From contig OY744531.1 in NCBI GenBank assembly GCA_963556195.1, positions 98,947,123 through 99,011,122 of the forward strand: DNA of 64,000 bases. The letters are read 5' to 3'. Position 1 is the first letter of the stretch. Each line of letters opens with the position of its first letter. Shown here one piece after another: positions 22,601 through 34,924 of this stretch. Source of the stretch: Sepiola atlantica (taxonomy: Eukaryota > Mollusca > Cephalopoda > Sepiida > Sepiolidae). A program made the translations under genes and the position numbers. The notes beneath the pieces were generated by a model. That model was not told the DNA's origin and did no database searches. It was given only the letters and a program-made list of their open reading frames with translations.

Positions 22601-23250
22601 TGTTACATGTAACATAAAGACACATAATCTATCAATAGACAATAAAAGAACTCTATATTTACGATTTTAAAGATCTTAAAGAATATGACGTTATACTCTT
22701 GAAAATTGTGACGTAGTTTCTGTCTCAGACAGACTTTAAATGTTCAGAGTTCCAGGAAGGGTACTAAACTGCCTCGGACACATTTGGGCAAGATGCTTGC
22801 CGTTATTCATACCACAGAACTTGAAATACATCTTTTGCGGCACACTTGGTTTCAAAACAGGACCATCTGATGTCACCTTAATGATAATCAATCGACACGC
22901 GGCTAACTCACTAAGTATACATCTACCATGCCTCTATACCATCAGGGATTGCTAGAAACTTCGGAGTTTGTTCAGCAGTTCAACTTCTTTTAGACAAATG
23001 TTTACGCGTAAGATCACGACTGTAACTTAAGCCATAACAAGGGTTAAAATTAAGCAAAATAAGATAATCTCAAAATAAAGGAAGACTAGCACCATCGGGT
23101 GCAGTGTAAATAAGCAAATAGATGGTTTGCTACACACAGAACCAACTGTTGTCTGACCAATAAAATAATCTAGCGGCGGCCGGATTATTCATGTTCCCTC
23201 TCATGATTTGGTCTGAATTAAAATAATTCTCCTTTCTCTGTACTTAAAAC
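22601..23250. other. No gene seen
   Basis: A 71-codon plus-strand frame at 22740-22955 is non-repetitive but unrecognised. The rest is AT-rich with stops. Confidence 0.4.
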
Positions 23251-23254
23251 TAAA

Positions 23255-23450
23255 CGTAACTTCCATGAGCAAGGTTTCTTTCCAAGAACTATCCATCTGT
23301 GAAACACAATAACACGGGACTGCTTCCCAGCTGACTATAGCATGGTTGTTTTCAAGTCAAATGTTAACAAATTCTTGTTAAGTCGTCCTCTTAAATGATC
23401 TAATTTCTGACAAGTCTCAACCATTGCTAGCAAACTAGTCTTATTTTTTT
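23255..23450 (+). mobile_element. LINE 3'-end fragment (family L2)
   Basis: Plus-strand stretch with CCATGAGCAAGGTTTCTTTC, CACGGGACTGCTTCCCAGCT and TCAAATGTTAACAAATTCTT. It is the reverse complement of the corresponding parts of 16450-16620 and 50330-50400. Both ends truncated. Confidence 0.7.
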
Positions 23451-23619
23451 CATTCGCACTTTCAGAATGTTATCTTTTTGTAATGTCTGTCACTGTGTTT
23501 CGAATATGGGTATAAAAGAACACATTTTGTAAATGCAAGTGGATAAAATAATTTAAGTGACCTAGAAAATATTTTTGTTTTTTTGATAAAAATAAATACT
23601 TTATGTTAACATTTACCTA

Positions 23620-24120
23620 TTATCTAGCAGGTCTACCCGGCGTTACCCGGGACAAACGTCTAACATATTTCTGTAAAAACTTCTATCTCTTTACCTCTCT
23701 ATGTCTGTCTCCCTTTCCCCCTCGACCGTTCTCCTCGACCCTCTCCCCGCCTCGCGTTCTTCTCCACCCAGTCCATTCCTCTCTCTGGACATACACACAT
23801 ACACACATACACACATACAACTGTCCTTAATATAGATTCATCGAAGAATGAGTCGGCATAAGGGAAGTATTTCCTTGATAAAAAAAATCGGAGTTACTTT
23901 CTTTTAGTACAAATACGTAAAAAGTAAACACCGACTCCCTAACCTGACGAAATCTACGCCAGTTTAGGGTTAAAGAATTAATATTTTTTTCTAAATTTTA
24001 GATATTGTACTACCAGGGCAATGCTGATACCGAATATATCATACTGTTTGTTTGTAGTTTTTTTTTACTTTCAGTTGGACACACACATATACATACACAC
24101 AGACAACTGCCCTTTATATA
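23620..24120 (+). repeat. Dispersed repeat starting near CTAGCAGGTCTACCCGGCGT
   Basis: Two related segments (23620-23825 and 24005-24120) each begin with a CTAG/CTAC..CCCGG or CCAGGGCAATG motif. Each ends in CACACATACACACA-type repeats and CAACTG.CCTT.ATATA. Similar starts occur at 34300, 40995, 54590 and 7911. Class unknown. Confidence 0.5.
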
Positions 24121-24560
24121 ATAGAATAATAAATCCTGAAATTTCATCAGATAATTCTCTGATTTTTGGTGGATATTTTTCAATCAGAGGATGTGTTTTC
24201 ATTTTTTTGGTAAAAAAAAAAACAATTACTTTCACATTCATTGGCTGTCTCTATATTACACCACTCCGTCAGATCCGGTCTGATCCGATAGTTAATTCCG
24301 TACTTGCTGTCTGAAGTTCTTCCTTCACTAAAACATGCACTTTTACTTTATTTAGCATTTTTCAGTATGTTACATGTTGGTCGGAAGGCAACTGGCACCA
24401 GCCCAACAGCAAATATTCATTTCACTCAAGGTTAATGGAAATAACAATTTGGGCGGGAGTTTTTTTCTTAAAACACATAACCGAGATGAGCTAAAAATTT
24501 AGAGAATTTGTAAAAATTATGATAATTTGGTGCCTGTCTGACTACACCGCTGTGGTGTAC

Positions 24561-24565
24561 AATAT

Positions 24566-24660
<95 letters not shown>
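24561..24660. repeat. (TA)n microsatellite
   Basis: About 100 bp of TA dinucleotides, directly followed by a SINE tail. Confidence 0.97.
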
Positions 24661-24661
<1 letters not shown>

Positions 24662-24752
24662 GACTAACTGATCCTGGCTTGAGGCACTAACTGGTCTAGC
24701 CGCACCGATGAGCTGTGAAACAGCGAAACAGTCTGTATGTGGATGACTATAA
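24661..24752 (+). mobile_element. SINE tail with hammerhead-like fold
   Basis: Matches 21925-22003. CCGATGA (24705-24711) stands for the core CTGATGA with one change (U4 to C). Stem II GCTGT/ACAGC (24712-24716 with 24720-24724) is a perfect 5-bp hairpin, followed by GAAA (24725-24728) and CAGTC. The head is replaced by (TA)n. The paired stem despite sequence difference from the 21958 copy suggests a real RNA fold in the parent element. Confidence 0.6.
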
Positions 24753-25010
24753 TATATATACGATATATATATATATATAATATATATATATATAATATAT
24801 AATATATATATACGATATATAATATATATAATATATATAATATATATAATTTATATATAATTTTTATATACTATATATATATAATACATATACGATATAT
24901 ATAATATATATTTATAATATATATAATATATATATAATATATTTATATAATATATATATTATATATATATTATATATATATATATATATAATATATGTAT
25001 ATAATATATG

Positions 25011-25072
<62 letters not shown>

Positions 25073-25075
25073 GTA
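24753..25075. repeat. Imperfect A+T-only repeat
   Basis: TATATA-type sequence with ATACGATATATA and ATAATATATA variants. No gene. Confidence 0.95.
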
Positions 25076-25079
25076 TACA

Positions 25080-25256
25080 TTGACGGCGGCACCGGGGGCA
25101 GGGGGAGGCTTGAGCCCCCCACATACACTTTTTACTTGCCCCCCCCCCCCTACACTTTACGATCATCAATAATGAAGTTATATATGCATGTGTTTAACCG
25201 GCCCCCCCACACTTTTTAGGAGAGCCCCCCCCCCTTTTATAACTCTCCCGCCGGTC

Positions 25257-25258
<2 letters not shown>
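25080..25258 (+). repeat. GC-rich dispersed repeat R4, copy 2
   Basis: Same element as 2540-2732, here embedded in (TA)n on both sides (TA tracts end at 25075 and resume at 25261). The ends GACGGCGGCACCGG and CCGCCGGTCC are partly inverted. Insertion into a (TA)n tract fits a TA-targeting element, but this is inference. Confidence 0.75.
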
Positions 25259-25329
<71 letters not shown>

Positions 25330-25559
25330 AGCTTTAGTAAGATATATTACTTTAAGTAAAATTGACAACAAGCCGTCATTCAGCGTAATGCATAACTCGA
25401 GGCCTGTCCTTTGAGTTCGCTCGACTGCTTGCCTGATAGCCGCCGTGTTGGCTATTTAGATGTTAATGAACTTCCCACTTCTAGAGAATGAATAGTGGAG
25501 CATTGGTACGCGCCCCGGCTACTGAGTCAAACATGACTTTCGTATCGGACTTCGTCGGG

Positions 25560-26110
25560 CTTTAATAAGATACGCGTAATTTTTAGCGAACTTTAATCGA
25601 ATGAATGTTCAATGGATGTACATTATTTGGGGGCCGGTTTTAATCGGATTTACATTATTTGGGGGCGGGCTTTAATCGGATGTACATTATTTGGGGGCGG
25701 GTTTTAATCGGATTTACATTATTGGGGGGGGCTTCAATCGGATGTATGTTGTTTTGGGGTAGGCTGTAATCGAATCTACGTTATTTTCTTATAGACTTTA
25801 ATCAGGTGTAGGTTATTTTAGATAGACTTTAACAAGATTTACATATTTGGGGCGGGCTTTAATCTGATGTACGGCTTTTTTTAGCGAGTTTAATCGGATG
25901 TACGTTATGTTTTCGCTTGTTGTAATCAATCTACGTTGTTTTTTGTCAGACTTTTATCTGATTTAAATAATTGTTCGTGTGCTGTAATCGGGTGTACGTT
26001 ATTTGGGAGCGAGCTTTAATCGGATGTACGTTATTATTAGCAGGTTTCCGTCGGATATACGTTTTTAGGGGCAAGCTTTTAGACGATTTAAACGCTTTGT
26101 CTTTTTCTAT
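25560..26110. repeat. Decayed ~32-bp minisatellite
   Basis: Diverged units around TTTAATCGGATGTACATTAT followed by TTGGGGGCGGGC. They are best conserved at 25610-25735 and progressively eroded to about 26110, roughly 15 units. No open frame. Confidence 0.85.
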
Positions 26111-26754
26111 CTGATTTTATTTTAGTCCAAAGTCTAAAGAAGATTTAGAGCATGACACCCGACAGAATATATCGGTAACAAGCACAGAAATAATGGAATA
26201 AGCACAAAGAACAGACGTGATTTGATTCAATATTTCACCACAAGAAGGGATTTCATCAAGAATAACATTAAAAATGAACAGCATCAATATTTATACATTT
26301 GTGCCGTGGTGGATGTGATCTTAAATACGAGGTAGCACCACTTACATGGCTTCCTTGAGAAGAATTGCATACATATGATATAAATTTCATCAAAATTGGA
26401 TATATTTTTAAGTTTTAACGGAGATTCGGTACCCATAACTCTTTTAGATTAGGTGGGCATTTAGAGATTCGTTGTCTCACCTAGAAAATGTTATATATAT
26501 GATTTCACTCTCATAAAAATAACAAGAGAGTAACGTCCAAATAGACTCCTTAAGAGTGCACTTAGAGGGTCGGAAGTACTTCCATTGTTTTCCCCAGTAA
26601 ATTTTACATAAGAATACACTTTTGATTTTATGTAGATTCTCTAACGTTTCTTTCTATAGGGAACGCACAAACATCACACACATACACACAGACATTGAGT
26701 TTTATATATAGAGAGAGATAATAGCTCAACTGATTACTTTTATTTGTTTACGAT

Positions 26755-26910
26755 AAATACTAGTTTATACCCGCTCCTTGGGTGGTGTAGGTACAGTACC
26801 TGGGTATGTTAATTTCCATATTTACCAGGCTTCTGCCGCTTTATACCTAATACAAAAAAACATATTTGTGAAATGTTGTGGGAAAAATACGCTATTATAT
26901 ATTTATAAAA
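26755..26910 (+). repeat. Dispersed repeat R5, copy 1
   Basis: ACTAGTTTATACCCGCTCCT starts a stretch that recurs at 27655-27835, ending in AATGTTGTGGGAAAAATACG. 26111-26754 before it is AT-rich with no gene seen. Confidence 0.75.
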
Positions 26911-27654
26911 TGTAAATTTTATTTCTCAATGATTTCTTTTAAAACTGCACTAACATTCCTCGGAATAATTCGTGACCTCTCACCTCCCGACTAGTCTGCC
27001 AGATTCCTTCGTTTCTGCTGAGCCCAATAGTTAACCTGTTAAACAAGATTTGTTTACGTCAATTTATGTCAGTTCTGTTGTCTATGCTTGCGACCTATTT
27101 ACAACTACAGCTTCTCGAACAACATTCTCTTGTTGATTGTTTATCAAAATACTTACGTCACCGAAAAAGGAATGTTTCTGCTTTGCCATTTCTTTCAATA
27201 ATAATTCCTTATTCTCGTATCGATTTAGTTTGACCTTAAATTTTTTTTTTTTAAATGCGGCTCCGAGCCGAACTGACATCGTTCTCGATTTTAATCCGTA
27301 TCGCACGTCTTATAATATTACGCAATAACGTTGATTAAACGAAAAGAGTGAATGGAGGGTGGGAGTTGGTCACAGATTCACATCACAACCATGTTACATA
27401 GTCTATCCAAAGTTCACTCTCGTACAAAGTATCGTTTAGATTAGTCCACTACTATTTATTTAATTTTGCTGAATTAACAACTAGCGAAAGAGAAGCCCCA
27501 AACAAAAATAGAACGCACACATTTAAAACATATTTTTATCGAGATTAAAAAACGGTATATTCTTATATTAGTTTACTTGACTTATGTACATACCACAGAA
27601 AGCTTCGCCACATGCTTGTCAGCAAAATTCACTATTCATCACGGTCTTGGACTT

Positions 27655-27835
27655 ACTATAAATACTAGTTTATACCGGATCCTTGAGTGGTGTTGTTACA
27701 GTACCCGGGAATATCAATTTCTACATTTACCTGGTGTCTACCGCTTCATACCTAGTACGAAAAAAAATATTTGTGAAATGTTGTGGGAAAAATACGCTAT
27801 TTATTATTTGTATAAAAGAGTAAGTAACTACGATA
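27655..27835 (+). repeat. Dispersed repeat R5, copy 2
   Basis: Same order as at 26755 (ACTAGTTTATACCGGATCCT, then TTGTGAAATGTTGTGGGAAA). The 98-codon open frame over it is repeat-derived. 27840-28400 holds AT-rich sequence without a recognisable gene. Confidence 0.75.
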
Positions 27836-28399
27836 AATTTATTTACGCATTGTTTTTATTGGCTAAAACATGAGAAATTATATTTTCAAGCAAAAATAAC
27901 TCGCATTGAACTAATGCTGAATATCCTTAACGCCTATGACTTTTTTAGGATTAACACAAAACAGTTAACTTTGTTTAAACAAATAGTGATGTAATCGTTT
28001 TTATGCTATTATGTTGAGTTAATTTCTGAGAATGTATAAAATACGTATCCAGTTTTAAAAATTCTTTTAGACTCACGTGAAATTTGAACTCGGCCATTGA
28101 TATTGTAAAACATCGTAAAAACTACAGCCTTAGTAATGTGTACTCTGCCTATTCCTTTTTTGTCAACCAATCAAATGTTTCCATTTGCGTACGAAAAGAC
28201 AAACTCCAAAAACACCATAACTTTTACCAACTGAAAGAAAAAAAATATAATAATACCCTAAGACAATTTATGTTCGTAGGTACGTTATTATCTGCCATTT
28301 ATTTTTTTAAGATGTGGTCGTCCGATCACCGAAGATGCAATTCAAAAACAGTAAAAAAAATAATTTTCATTTGATGTCGCTGCTGTATCGAACGTGAAC

Positions 28400-28740
28400 T
28401 AAAATAGAACAGGATCAAAGTGTTTAATCTGTTCTGTCCAAAGATTGTGCAATAACATCGTGAGGTCTGCGTACGCGCCAGATGTCCATAGAATGGAAAT
28501 GTGTTACAAACTCATGTAATGGGTTTCGATAGAGATCTCCATAACCAGATATATTCTGAAACTGCATAAACTAGACTAATTAGATAAGTATGTTTCAGTT
28601 TGAACAAAGATGGTGCAATAATATTATGAGGTCTACGTTCTCGCCGGGTGTCCATAGAATGGAAATATTTTTAAGCACGGCAACAATATACAAAAGATGA
28701 AGGATAAAACTGTTGAATTTCCACAGGTCCTGCTAGTATG
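28400..28740 (+). repeat. Composite: U2-like scrap plus R1-associated segment
   Basis: 28408-28440 reads AGGATCAAAGTGTTTAATCT plus GTTCTG, a diverged U2-head scrap. 28440-28700 holds two diverged copies of AATAACATCGTGAGGTCTGC followed by GTGTCCATAGAATGGAAAT. The second copy continues into TTTTTAAGCACGGCAACAAT, shared with 12930-12960. Confidence 0.5.
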
Positions 28741-29360
28741 ATCATAATGATTCAAAAAGAAACGGTTTTACTGCTGACGCGTTGATTTCTTTGCAGCATA
28801 TCATCAAAAAAACAAATTATGAAATATGTCTATTTTTATGATTTTCCCTTCGCTATTTCTTTTTTCACAAAATCCATGAAAATCTTCGATCACTTGTTGT
28901 TTAAATTATGTACTCGTGACCCTAGAAAACCCTGGTCGGGTACGACCTGAAACACTTCGGAAGTACTCGGTCTTCAGGCCGGGATCGGATTGTATCCGTT
29001 CTGTACTTAGTTGGAAGGGGATTAACTCCTTCACGATTGGGATGATTTTCATTCTTGTTCTATCAAGATTGGCCATTTTGAGGGGAGATGGATGTCTCCC
29101 ATATGGAAATGACCTTGGGTCGCCGCCAGATCTATCAGGGAGACTGCAAATAGGGACAAACAACTTTCGGAATTGATAAAAAATATTTTTAGCGTTTTTC
29201 AAATATCTAAAAATGAAACACCAAGGACGTATCTTGAAATATTGTAATATACATACAGCTGATGAGCTACTGGCAAAAAAAGGTAAACTACTGATAAGCT
29301 AAGCAGCGATAGTCAACATGTTAATGAAAGGTCATTTGTTAACACTATACTAACTACAAT
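28741..29360. other. No gene seen; possible U2-like scrap near 28975
   Basis: CAGGCCGGGATCGGATTGTA plus TCCGTTCTG at 28975-29004 resembles the diverged U2-type heads at 61424 and 62445, but weakly. Overlapping 86- and 98-codon frames on opposite strands (28906-29202) have no recognisable domain. Confidence 0.3.
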
Positions 29361-29685
29361 AGTTTTTATTACTTTTTATCATTATTATTATTTTTTATTA
29401 TTTTTTATTTTTATTATAATTATTTTTTTTTTTGTTATTTTTATTATTTTATTATAATTATTATTTTTTATTTGTTATTTTTATTATAATTATTATTTTT
29501 TTTTATTATTATTTTCGTTATTTATTTTATTATTATTTACATTTTTATTATAATTATAATCATTATTTTTTATTTGTTATTTTTATTATTTTATTATAAT
29601 TATTTTTTTTATTATTTTATTATGATTATTATTTTTTATTATTTTATCATAATTATTATTTTTATTTGTTATTTATATTATTATT

Positions 29686-30097
29686 TGATGATAAAAATAT
29701 AAATAGTAATAAAATGATAAAAATATAAATAATAAAAAAATAATCATTATAATAAATAATAATAAAAATAACAAAAGAATAAGAAATAATAATTATAATA
29801 AAATAATAAAATAACAAAAATAATGAAAATAAAAAAATAATTATAATAAAATAATAAAAATTACAAAAATAATGAAAATAAAAAATAATTATATATTTTT
29901 TATTTTCATTATTTTTGTAATTTTTATTATTTTATTATAATTATTTTTTTTATTTTCATTATTTTTGTTATTTTATTATTTTATTATAATTATTATTTCT
30001 TATTCTTTTGTTATTTTTATTATTATTTATTATAATGATTATTTTTTTATTATTTATATTTTTATCATTTTATTACTATTTATATTTTTATCATCAT
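29686..30097. repeat. ~0.4-kb near-perfect A+T palindrome
   Basis: Left arm 29686-29888 (starting TGATGATAAAAATATAAATA) is the near-exact reverse complement of the right arm about 29895-30097 (ending TATTTTTATCATCA). The arms are ~200 bp with a centre of a few bases. 29360-29685 is related (ATT)/(TTTTATT) low-complexity sequence. It could extrude as a cruciform. No coding frames. Confidence 0.9.
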
Positions 30098-30099
30098 TT

Positions 30100-30931
30100 T
30101 TATTATTATTATCATTTTTATTGTATATTTTTTAATTATAATACAAAATAAACAAATTTGGGGCCACTTTAAAAAAGTTGCCAACACAAAAAATGTGCAT
30201 CTTGTGTAGGATGCAACCCACTAATATTAGGCTAAATTATAGGTTTCAGAATGATGCATGATATGCAAGTATACACGACAGGCTCATTAAACATGTGACT
30301 CATGGGTCTGATTGTGACGATGCAAGCTGGTATTTGGGCGTATCTTGAGGGGCATCGTGAAAGCCGCGTGCACCAGGTTAAGGTCCTGCTTGGTGGCCGT
30401 TGTTGAGGATCAGTTCGTGTTCTCCTATTTGGCTTGATTCGGCAAATGATCCACGAAAAGGCGTACTTTGAGTTTTGAGAATACATAAATGATTGGCCAA
30501 GATATCACGTTTCGTGTGTCTATTACACAAAGGTTGAAATCTGCCTTGAACAGCGTGTGTATATCAAACACGCATTGTTTTTTTCATCTGGTAATGTATA
30601 ATACAATTGTGAACGTACGTTATCGTCTGCTCGTTGAGCTCGGCTGAATCCGATGCTTGATTCCGACACGAGTCGCAGAGTCAATTATGTCGTCTCTGTC
30701 ACTTCTGTAACAAAACGGGGTCCCTTCTCTCCAAACAAAACCGCATCTCCAGCTTAAAACAAGTAACAATTATTATTCCAAGAAATTACAATGATACTTG
30801 TTTTCTTTAACTAAACGACAGGCCTGCAAATCAAGATAAACATATCTTCCAACTAAACACAAAGAGTCCAATATGCTTAAGGCCCACAGAGGCCCAACTA
30901 ACCCCCTGTCCACTTTGCTGGAATATATATT
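30100..30931. other. No gene seen
   Basis: Mixed-composition sequence. An 84-codon minus-strand frame at 30232-30486 (Arg- and Pro-rich middle) is unrecognised and lacks supporting context. Confidence 0.4.
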
Positions 30932-31601
30932 TGTTGGATAATAGCCTTGTGAGGCCGGACGCATGTTGAGTGGACGTATGTGTGGAGGATCGTTTGGTTT
31001 GGCTTGCGCGATTTAGTGCGGGTGAACCCGTACAACCGAGTGCAAAATAGGGCTGTTCTTACAGTCGGAGCTCACAAGCGTTGACAGGGCCACCACGTTG
31101 ACGAGACTTCAGGTCGTGGGTCAAGGTGCACCTACGCATAGGGGTTCTGTTACGTCACGGGCTTTTGTGTGGGAAACTGAGTTTTGCGAGTCTGGTTTTT
31201 GGAACCAAGCTGAATATACGTATTTCTCTATGTAGTCCGAAATGAAAAGGGGAATTTATTTCCCTAAGAGAATACGGCCATGAGATTCCTTCTTCCCCCC
31301 TCCTCGAATGGCTAAGGACTTAAGCTAGGAATTAACTACGATAAAGTAGTAATTTGATCTCTTCATTAACGTTTGGAGACCAAGGGCGACAGTAAACTGA
31401 CGCCTGAATAAAACTATTTAACATTTTAAAGGTTGCTTGCCTCCTGAATCGTGTTAGGAAGGTTTTTGTTATAGACACAGCGGACGGCGATGTTCACGAC
31501 AGTACAGAAGCGAAAAAAGAACTCAACCACTAGACGACATCGAGACGACACCCCTCCGCGACGAAGAAGAACAGGTACGAGTAATTAAAGGCTATGTAAC
31601 A
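30932..31601 (+). mobile_element. LTR-like repeat, copy 1 (probable solo LTR)
   Basis: Begins TGTTGGATAATAGCC and ends ..TAACA, i.e. a TG..CA unit with short inverted ends. It is ~670 bp and aligns along its length with 62648-63276 and, reversed, with 59030-59273. Flanks TATT/TATA give at best an imperfect 4-bp duplication. No internal gag/pol sequence is attached. Superfamily not determinable. Confidence 0.65.
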
Positions 31602-31740
31602 TATATAAAGATACTGGTGTCATTAATAGTAGACCACACAGTCAGCCGACTTGAAAGGGTTAAGCTGCTTATCTATGGGCATCTAAAAAAAACTTACTGA
31701 AAGAAGTGAAAAAAAAAACATTTGTTTAAGTATTAACTCA

Positions 31741-31805
31741 TACGGTAGAGTGTCGGACACTTGACGTTAAGGTTAAGAGTTCGAATCGCGACCTCGGCGC
31801 CGAAA
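31741..31805 (+). tRNA. tRNA-like sequence (SINE head or pseudogene)
   Basis: CGGTAGAGTGTCGGACACTT is A-box/D-arm-like, and AAGAGTTCGAATCGCGACCT holds a good B box (GTTCGAATC) at tRNA spacing. Acceptor strands do not pair, so I do not call a functional tRNA. No hammerhead-like tail follows. 31806-32540 has no recognisable gene. Confidence 0.35.
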
Positions 31806-32529
31806 TTATTTATTGTTTATTTAGGCGTTAATATGTGTCCTAATGTATTTGTTATGATTCTCCAGGACGGACAGACAGAGAAGGTGCTCGTTATATTATA
31901 AGTGTCTGGAGGGACATTAATTTGTTAAGGACACAAGTGTCTCACAACCACTGCATGCAACCTCGTATTCAAGTAGACATTACTATTTCAAAGACGTTAG
32001 CCTATTTCTTATGTGGTCCTTCTATTTTAGCTAAATATTTCTCCCATTGCAGGTCAATCGTCTGCATACATTACAACTATGCAACTCACTTAACATTCAG
32101 CATTGCACATGCATACACGCTTATTACTCTTGCATAAGGTAATATGGGAAGCACTAATTGGATCTTGCAAATAAAACATGTCTTCGGAAATTGAAACAAA
32201 GTTCATCCTCCTATACATTTGCGATCGCTTTTGTCCTCGCTGATCTTACTTTGCGAACTATCGACTTACAGTAATAACAGACTGTTTCAATTTGATCGTA
32301 TCAACGAGCATATTTCCTCACGGTTTTGTTTTACCAATAACAGGGCACAACTGGAGATCTGGAGATCTTGTGATAAGACATTTTGTTGTTTTTTTTACCT
32401 TCTCGTGGGAATAGTTTCTATCTTGATGAAAATTGATATTCATGCCGTTATCAGATACGATTTTTATGGCGGCGTGTCTAAGATAAAGCAAACGTATATC
32501 TAAATAACTATATGGAATTTTACATAAAT

Positions 32530-33190
32530 CATATCACCTTTTCTTTAAAAACAAAAAGAAGATATCTCACCCCAAACAAGGCAGGTCGCCATTGTAGACG
32601 TAAGGGGCTACTGAGAATTAGGGAGTAGGTGTTAAGTAAGTGTCACCCTAAGTTGGGAGCTGTGCAGCGAGATGTCTGTTTACATTAGTTTTAAACCTCT
32701 GCATGTAGTACAGTCGAGGCAACGGGGAGCAGGGAGGGAGTTCCGGATGCCGGCAGCACGAGGAAAGAAGCTGCTAGAGTAGAAGGCTCTCCGGCATCTG
32801 GGGACCTCCACAGTGAATGGATGGGGCCTAGCTGATTGTCGGGTTGTTCTAGTGTATTTGCGTCGAGGGGGCACTAGAGCAGCTAGTTCATCGGAGCACA
32901 ATCCATTGAAGTATTTGTAAAACAAGCACAAGGATGCAACATTGCGGCGATGGAACAGGGGATGGAGCTTGGTTGATAGTGAGGGACCTATTAAGTTGGC
33001 GACTCTTTTTGGGATCTTGTTTAAGAGGGAGAGACTAGTGGATGGTGTACCAACCCAGATGTGGCAACAATTCTCCATGCATGGGCGGATGGTGGCTTTG
33101 TAGAAATACAGGATAATGTCAGATGTAAGGAGTTTACTAGCACGGTAGAGGGAGATAACCTGTTCAGTAGCCTTACTTGCCAGATGTCTT
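32530..33190 (-). mobile_element. LINE 3' end (family L1x), RT C-terminal region and 3' UTR
   Basis: Minus strand. The open part covers the region after the RT catalytic core. The 3' UTR (32545-32680: GATATCTCACCCCAAACAAG on plus, at the very end) matches the end of 59580-59945 and 35576-35800. The three copies end at nearly the same point, marking the element's 3' terminus. It is 5'-truncated just inside residues ~45 of the frame. Confidence 0.85.
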
Positions 33191-33306
33191 GTATTGTTAT
33201 AAGTATGATAATGTCTATTCAAGTAAGTAAGTTTAATTATATGAAACTCCACCCGTTTATATGTTAATCTATGAGACATGTCTACCAGTTTGTTCTCTCT
33301 ATTCAT
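32680..33306 (-). pseudogene. Truncated LINE reverse-transcriptase C-terminal fragment
   Basis: A 208-codon frame. Residues 1-44 appear to be unrelated flanking sequence. From about residue 45 it matches the known pattern of Jockey/CR1-like LINE proteins: Ser-Leu-Tyr-Arg-Ala (52-56), Tyr-Lys-Ala-Thr-Ile-Arg-Pro-Cys-Met-Glu (69-78), Cys-His-Ile-Trp (81-84), His-Arg-Arg-Asn-Val-Ala-Ser-Leu (119-126), Phe-Phe-Pro-Arg-Ala (180-184) and Asn-Ser-Leu-Pro (189-192). The RT motifs with YxDD lie upstream in the family and are absent. The frame ends a little before the family's stop (compare 59642-59905). Not functional. Confidence 0.85.
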
Positions 33307-33364
33307 GGATTGAGCTCTCTATTAGGGGAATAACGGTTTGCTGTTCGGAATTAGAATACAGCTC

Positions 33365-33378
33365 CCTCTCTTTCTCTT

Positions 33379-33446
<68 letters not shown>
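33365..33446. repeat. (CT)n microsatellite
   Basis: Pyrimidine dinucleotide run of ~80 bp. Confidence 0.97.
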
Positions 33447-33447
<1 letters not shown>

Positions 33448-33464
33448 AGTCCCCTTAATTTCAG

Positions 33465-33600
33465 GGTGAGCAAGATGGTATAGGGGTAATATTTTTTACT
33501 GCTGTTGAAGCAGTCAAGCTTCGAATCTCAGAATGAAAACACTTTTCACGTTTAGCCATACTGAAGAAGACTCGTGATTAGTGATGGGACGATTCCAAAA
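33465..33600 (+). mobile_element. tRNA-headed SINE with eroded hammerhead-like tail
   Basis: AAGATGGTATAGGGGTAATA and CAAGCTTCGAATCTCAG form a tRNA-like head. TTTAGCCATACTGAAGAAGA matches the start of the tail at 21946. The GAAA part is not preserved. 33601-34690 that follows is AT-rich and shows no gene; a repeat start like those at 40995 lies at 34303. Confidence 0.45.
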
Positions 33601-34690
33601 TTTTCCCGATTCCGATACAACTACCGATTTCGATAACGTTTCTTTTAACATTTCTAAATAATTAATTAGAGATTTGTTTTTCTTTTGTTTTTCAACTTTT
33701 CAAATCACTGTAAAACCTCCGTGTAATGTTCGCATATATTTTTGCAAACGTACAAAATACACGGGTGAGGGGCGTATATTACACGAATGGTACTCGGAAA
33801 ATTAGGCAACGGAAAATGAGGTAACGGAAAATTAGACAATTTTGGCAAGATAGAAAAATAAGGCAATTATAAATATCGATTGAAAATAGATTTTAGGAGC
33901 ATTCTTGAAGGGAAAATAGTTTTAAATATAGCTACCCGCCCCCAAATATGTTTTTTTTAATATTTGAAAATATTTACTGTTGTTTTAAAGCAAATAAAAT
34001 TGATTTTTCTAAATTAAGTGTTCGTTGTAAGAACATGTATTATTTTTCCAATTATTATATTAATAAAAAAAAGTAGTAAATTAAAATCCTATTACAAGAT
34101 TAAATCTATCATAATGCACTTCGGTTTCTTCGTAAACAAGATAAAAAGTGGTATAACGATTTACTTGAAAGACGAAAAAGTAGCAAATCATTTTTTTAAA
34201 TCTATTTTTACACAATATGACTAGCGGCGATTAAAACAATGAATTACAGTTACATTCCAAGACAAAAAATACAATTTAAGAATAAACATCAATTTTATCA
34301 AAAACTAGCTGTGTCTATCCGGTGTTGTCCAAGAGTCTTTTTAATTTCGTTATTTTTTGTTTTTGTTTTTGTTTATTTACTTTTTTTAAACTTACTGTTT
34401 TTTCGACTGATAATTATTACAATATTGTTTGGTCATTGAATTATTAATTAAGCTAAATTGTTATAAAACTTTAACTAATTTTCTTAAGATTACGTTGTTT
34501 TGATCTCAATTCATAAACATTATTAAGTGTAATTCGTGACTTCGAAATTTGAAAGGAATTTGAAAGTATTTAAACTATCGAATAGAAAATAATTTAAACT
34601 GGCTTTCAAAAATTTTAGCAAATCTTCATGTATTAAAAGTTATAAGTTCTACAAGCTAATTGTGCGGCCGGAGGGAGCATATTTTTACTA

Positions 34691-34735
<45 letters not shown>

Positions 34736-34924
34736 GCTAGAATTAATATATTCGTCTATTTATTGTTTCATGTCTCAATTAAAACGAATTGGATTTATCG
34801 CGTTTTACATTCGAACTCTTCATATATATATATATATATTAGATTTCTTGAATGTGAGATGGTATATATAATTATTTCCACAATCAGACAACGCCGCAAC
34901 CCACAACCTATGAAAAGAAACAAA

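Noticed and set aside
22123..22642. Overlapping 138-158-codon Tyr/Ile/Cys-rich frames, membrane-like
   Set aside because: All three phases are open because of the 23-bp repeat; no start context or unique sequence.
29256..29325. Additional hammerhead from GCTGATGAGCTACTGG and ACTGATAAGC..GCGATAGTC
   Set aside because: No GAAA box at the right distance in the first; the second has two core changes. Too decayed to claim.
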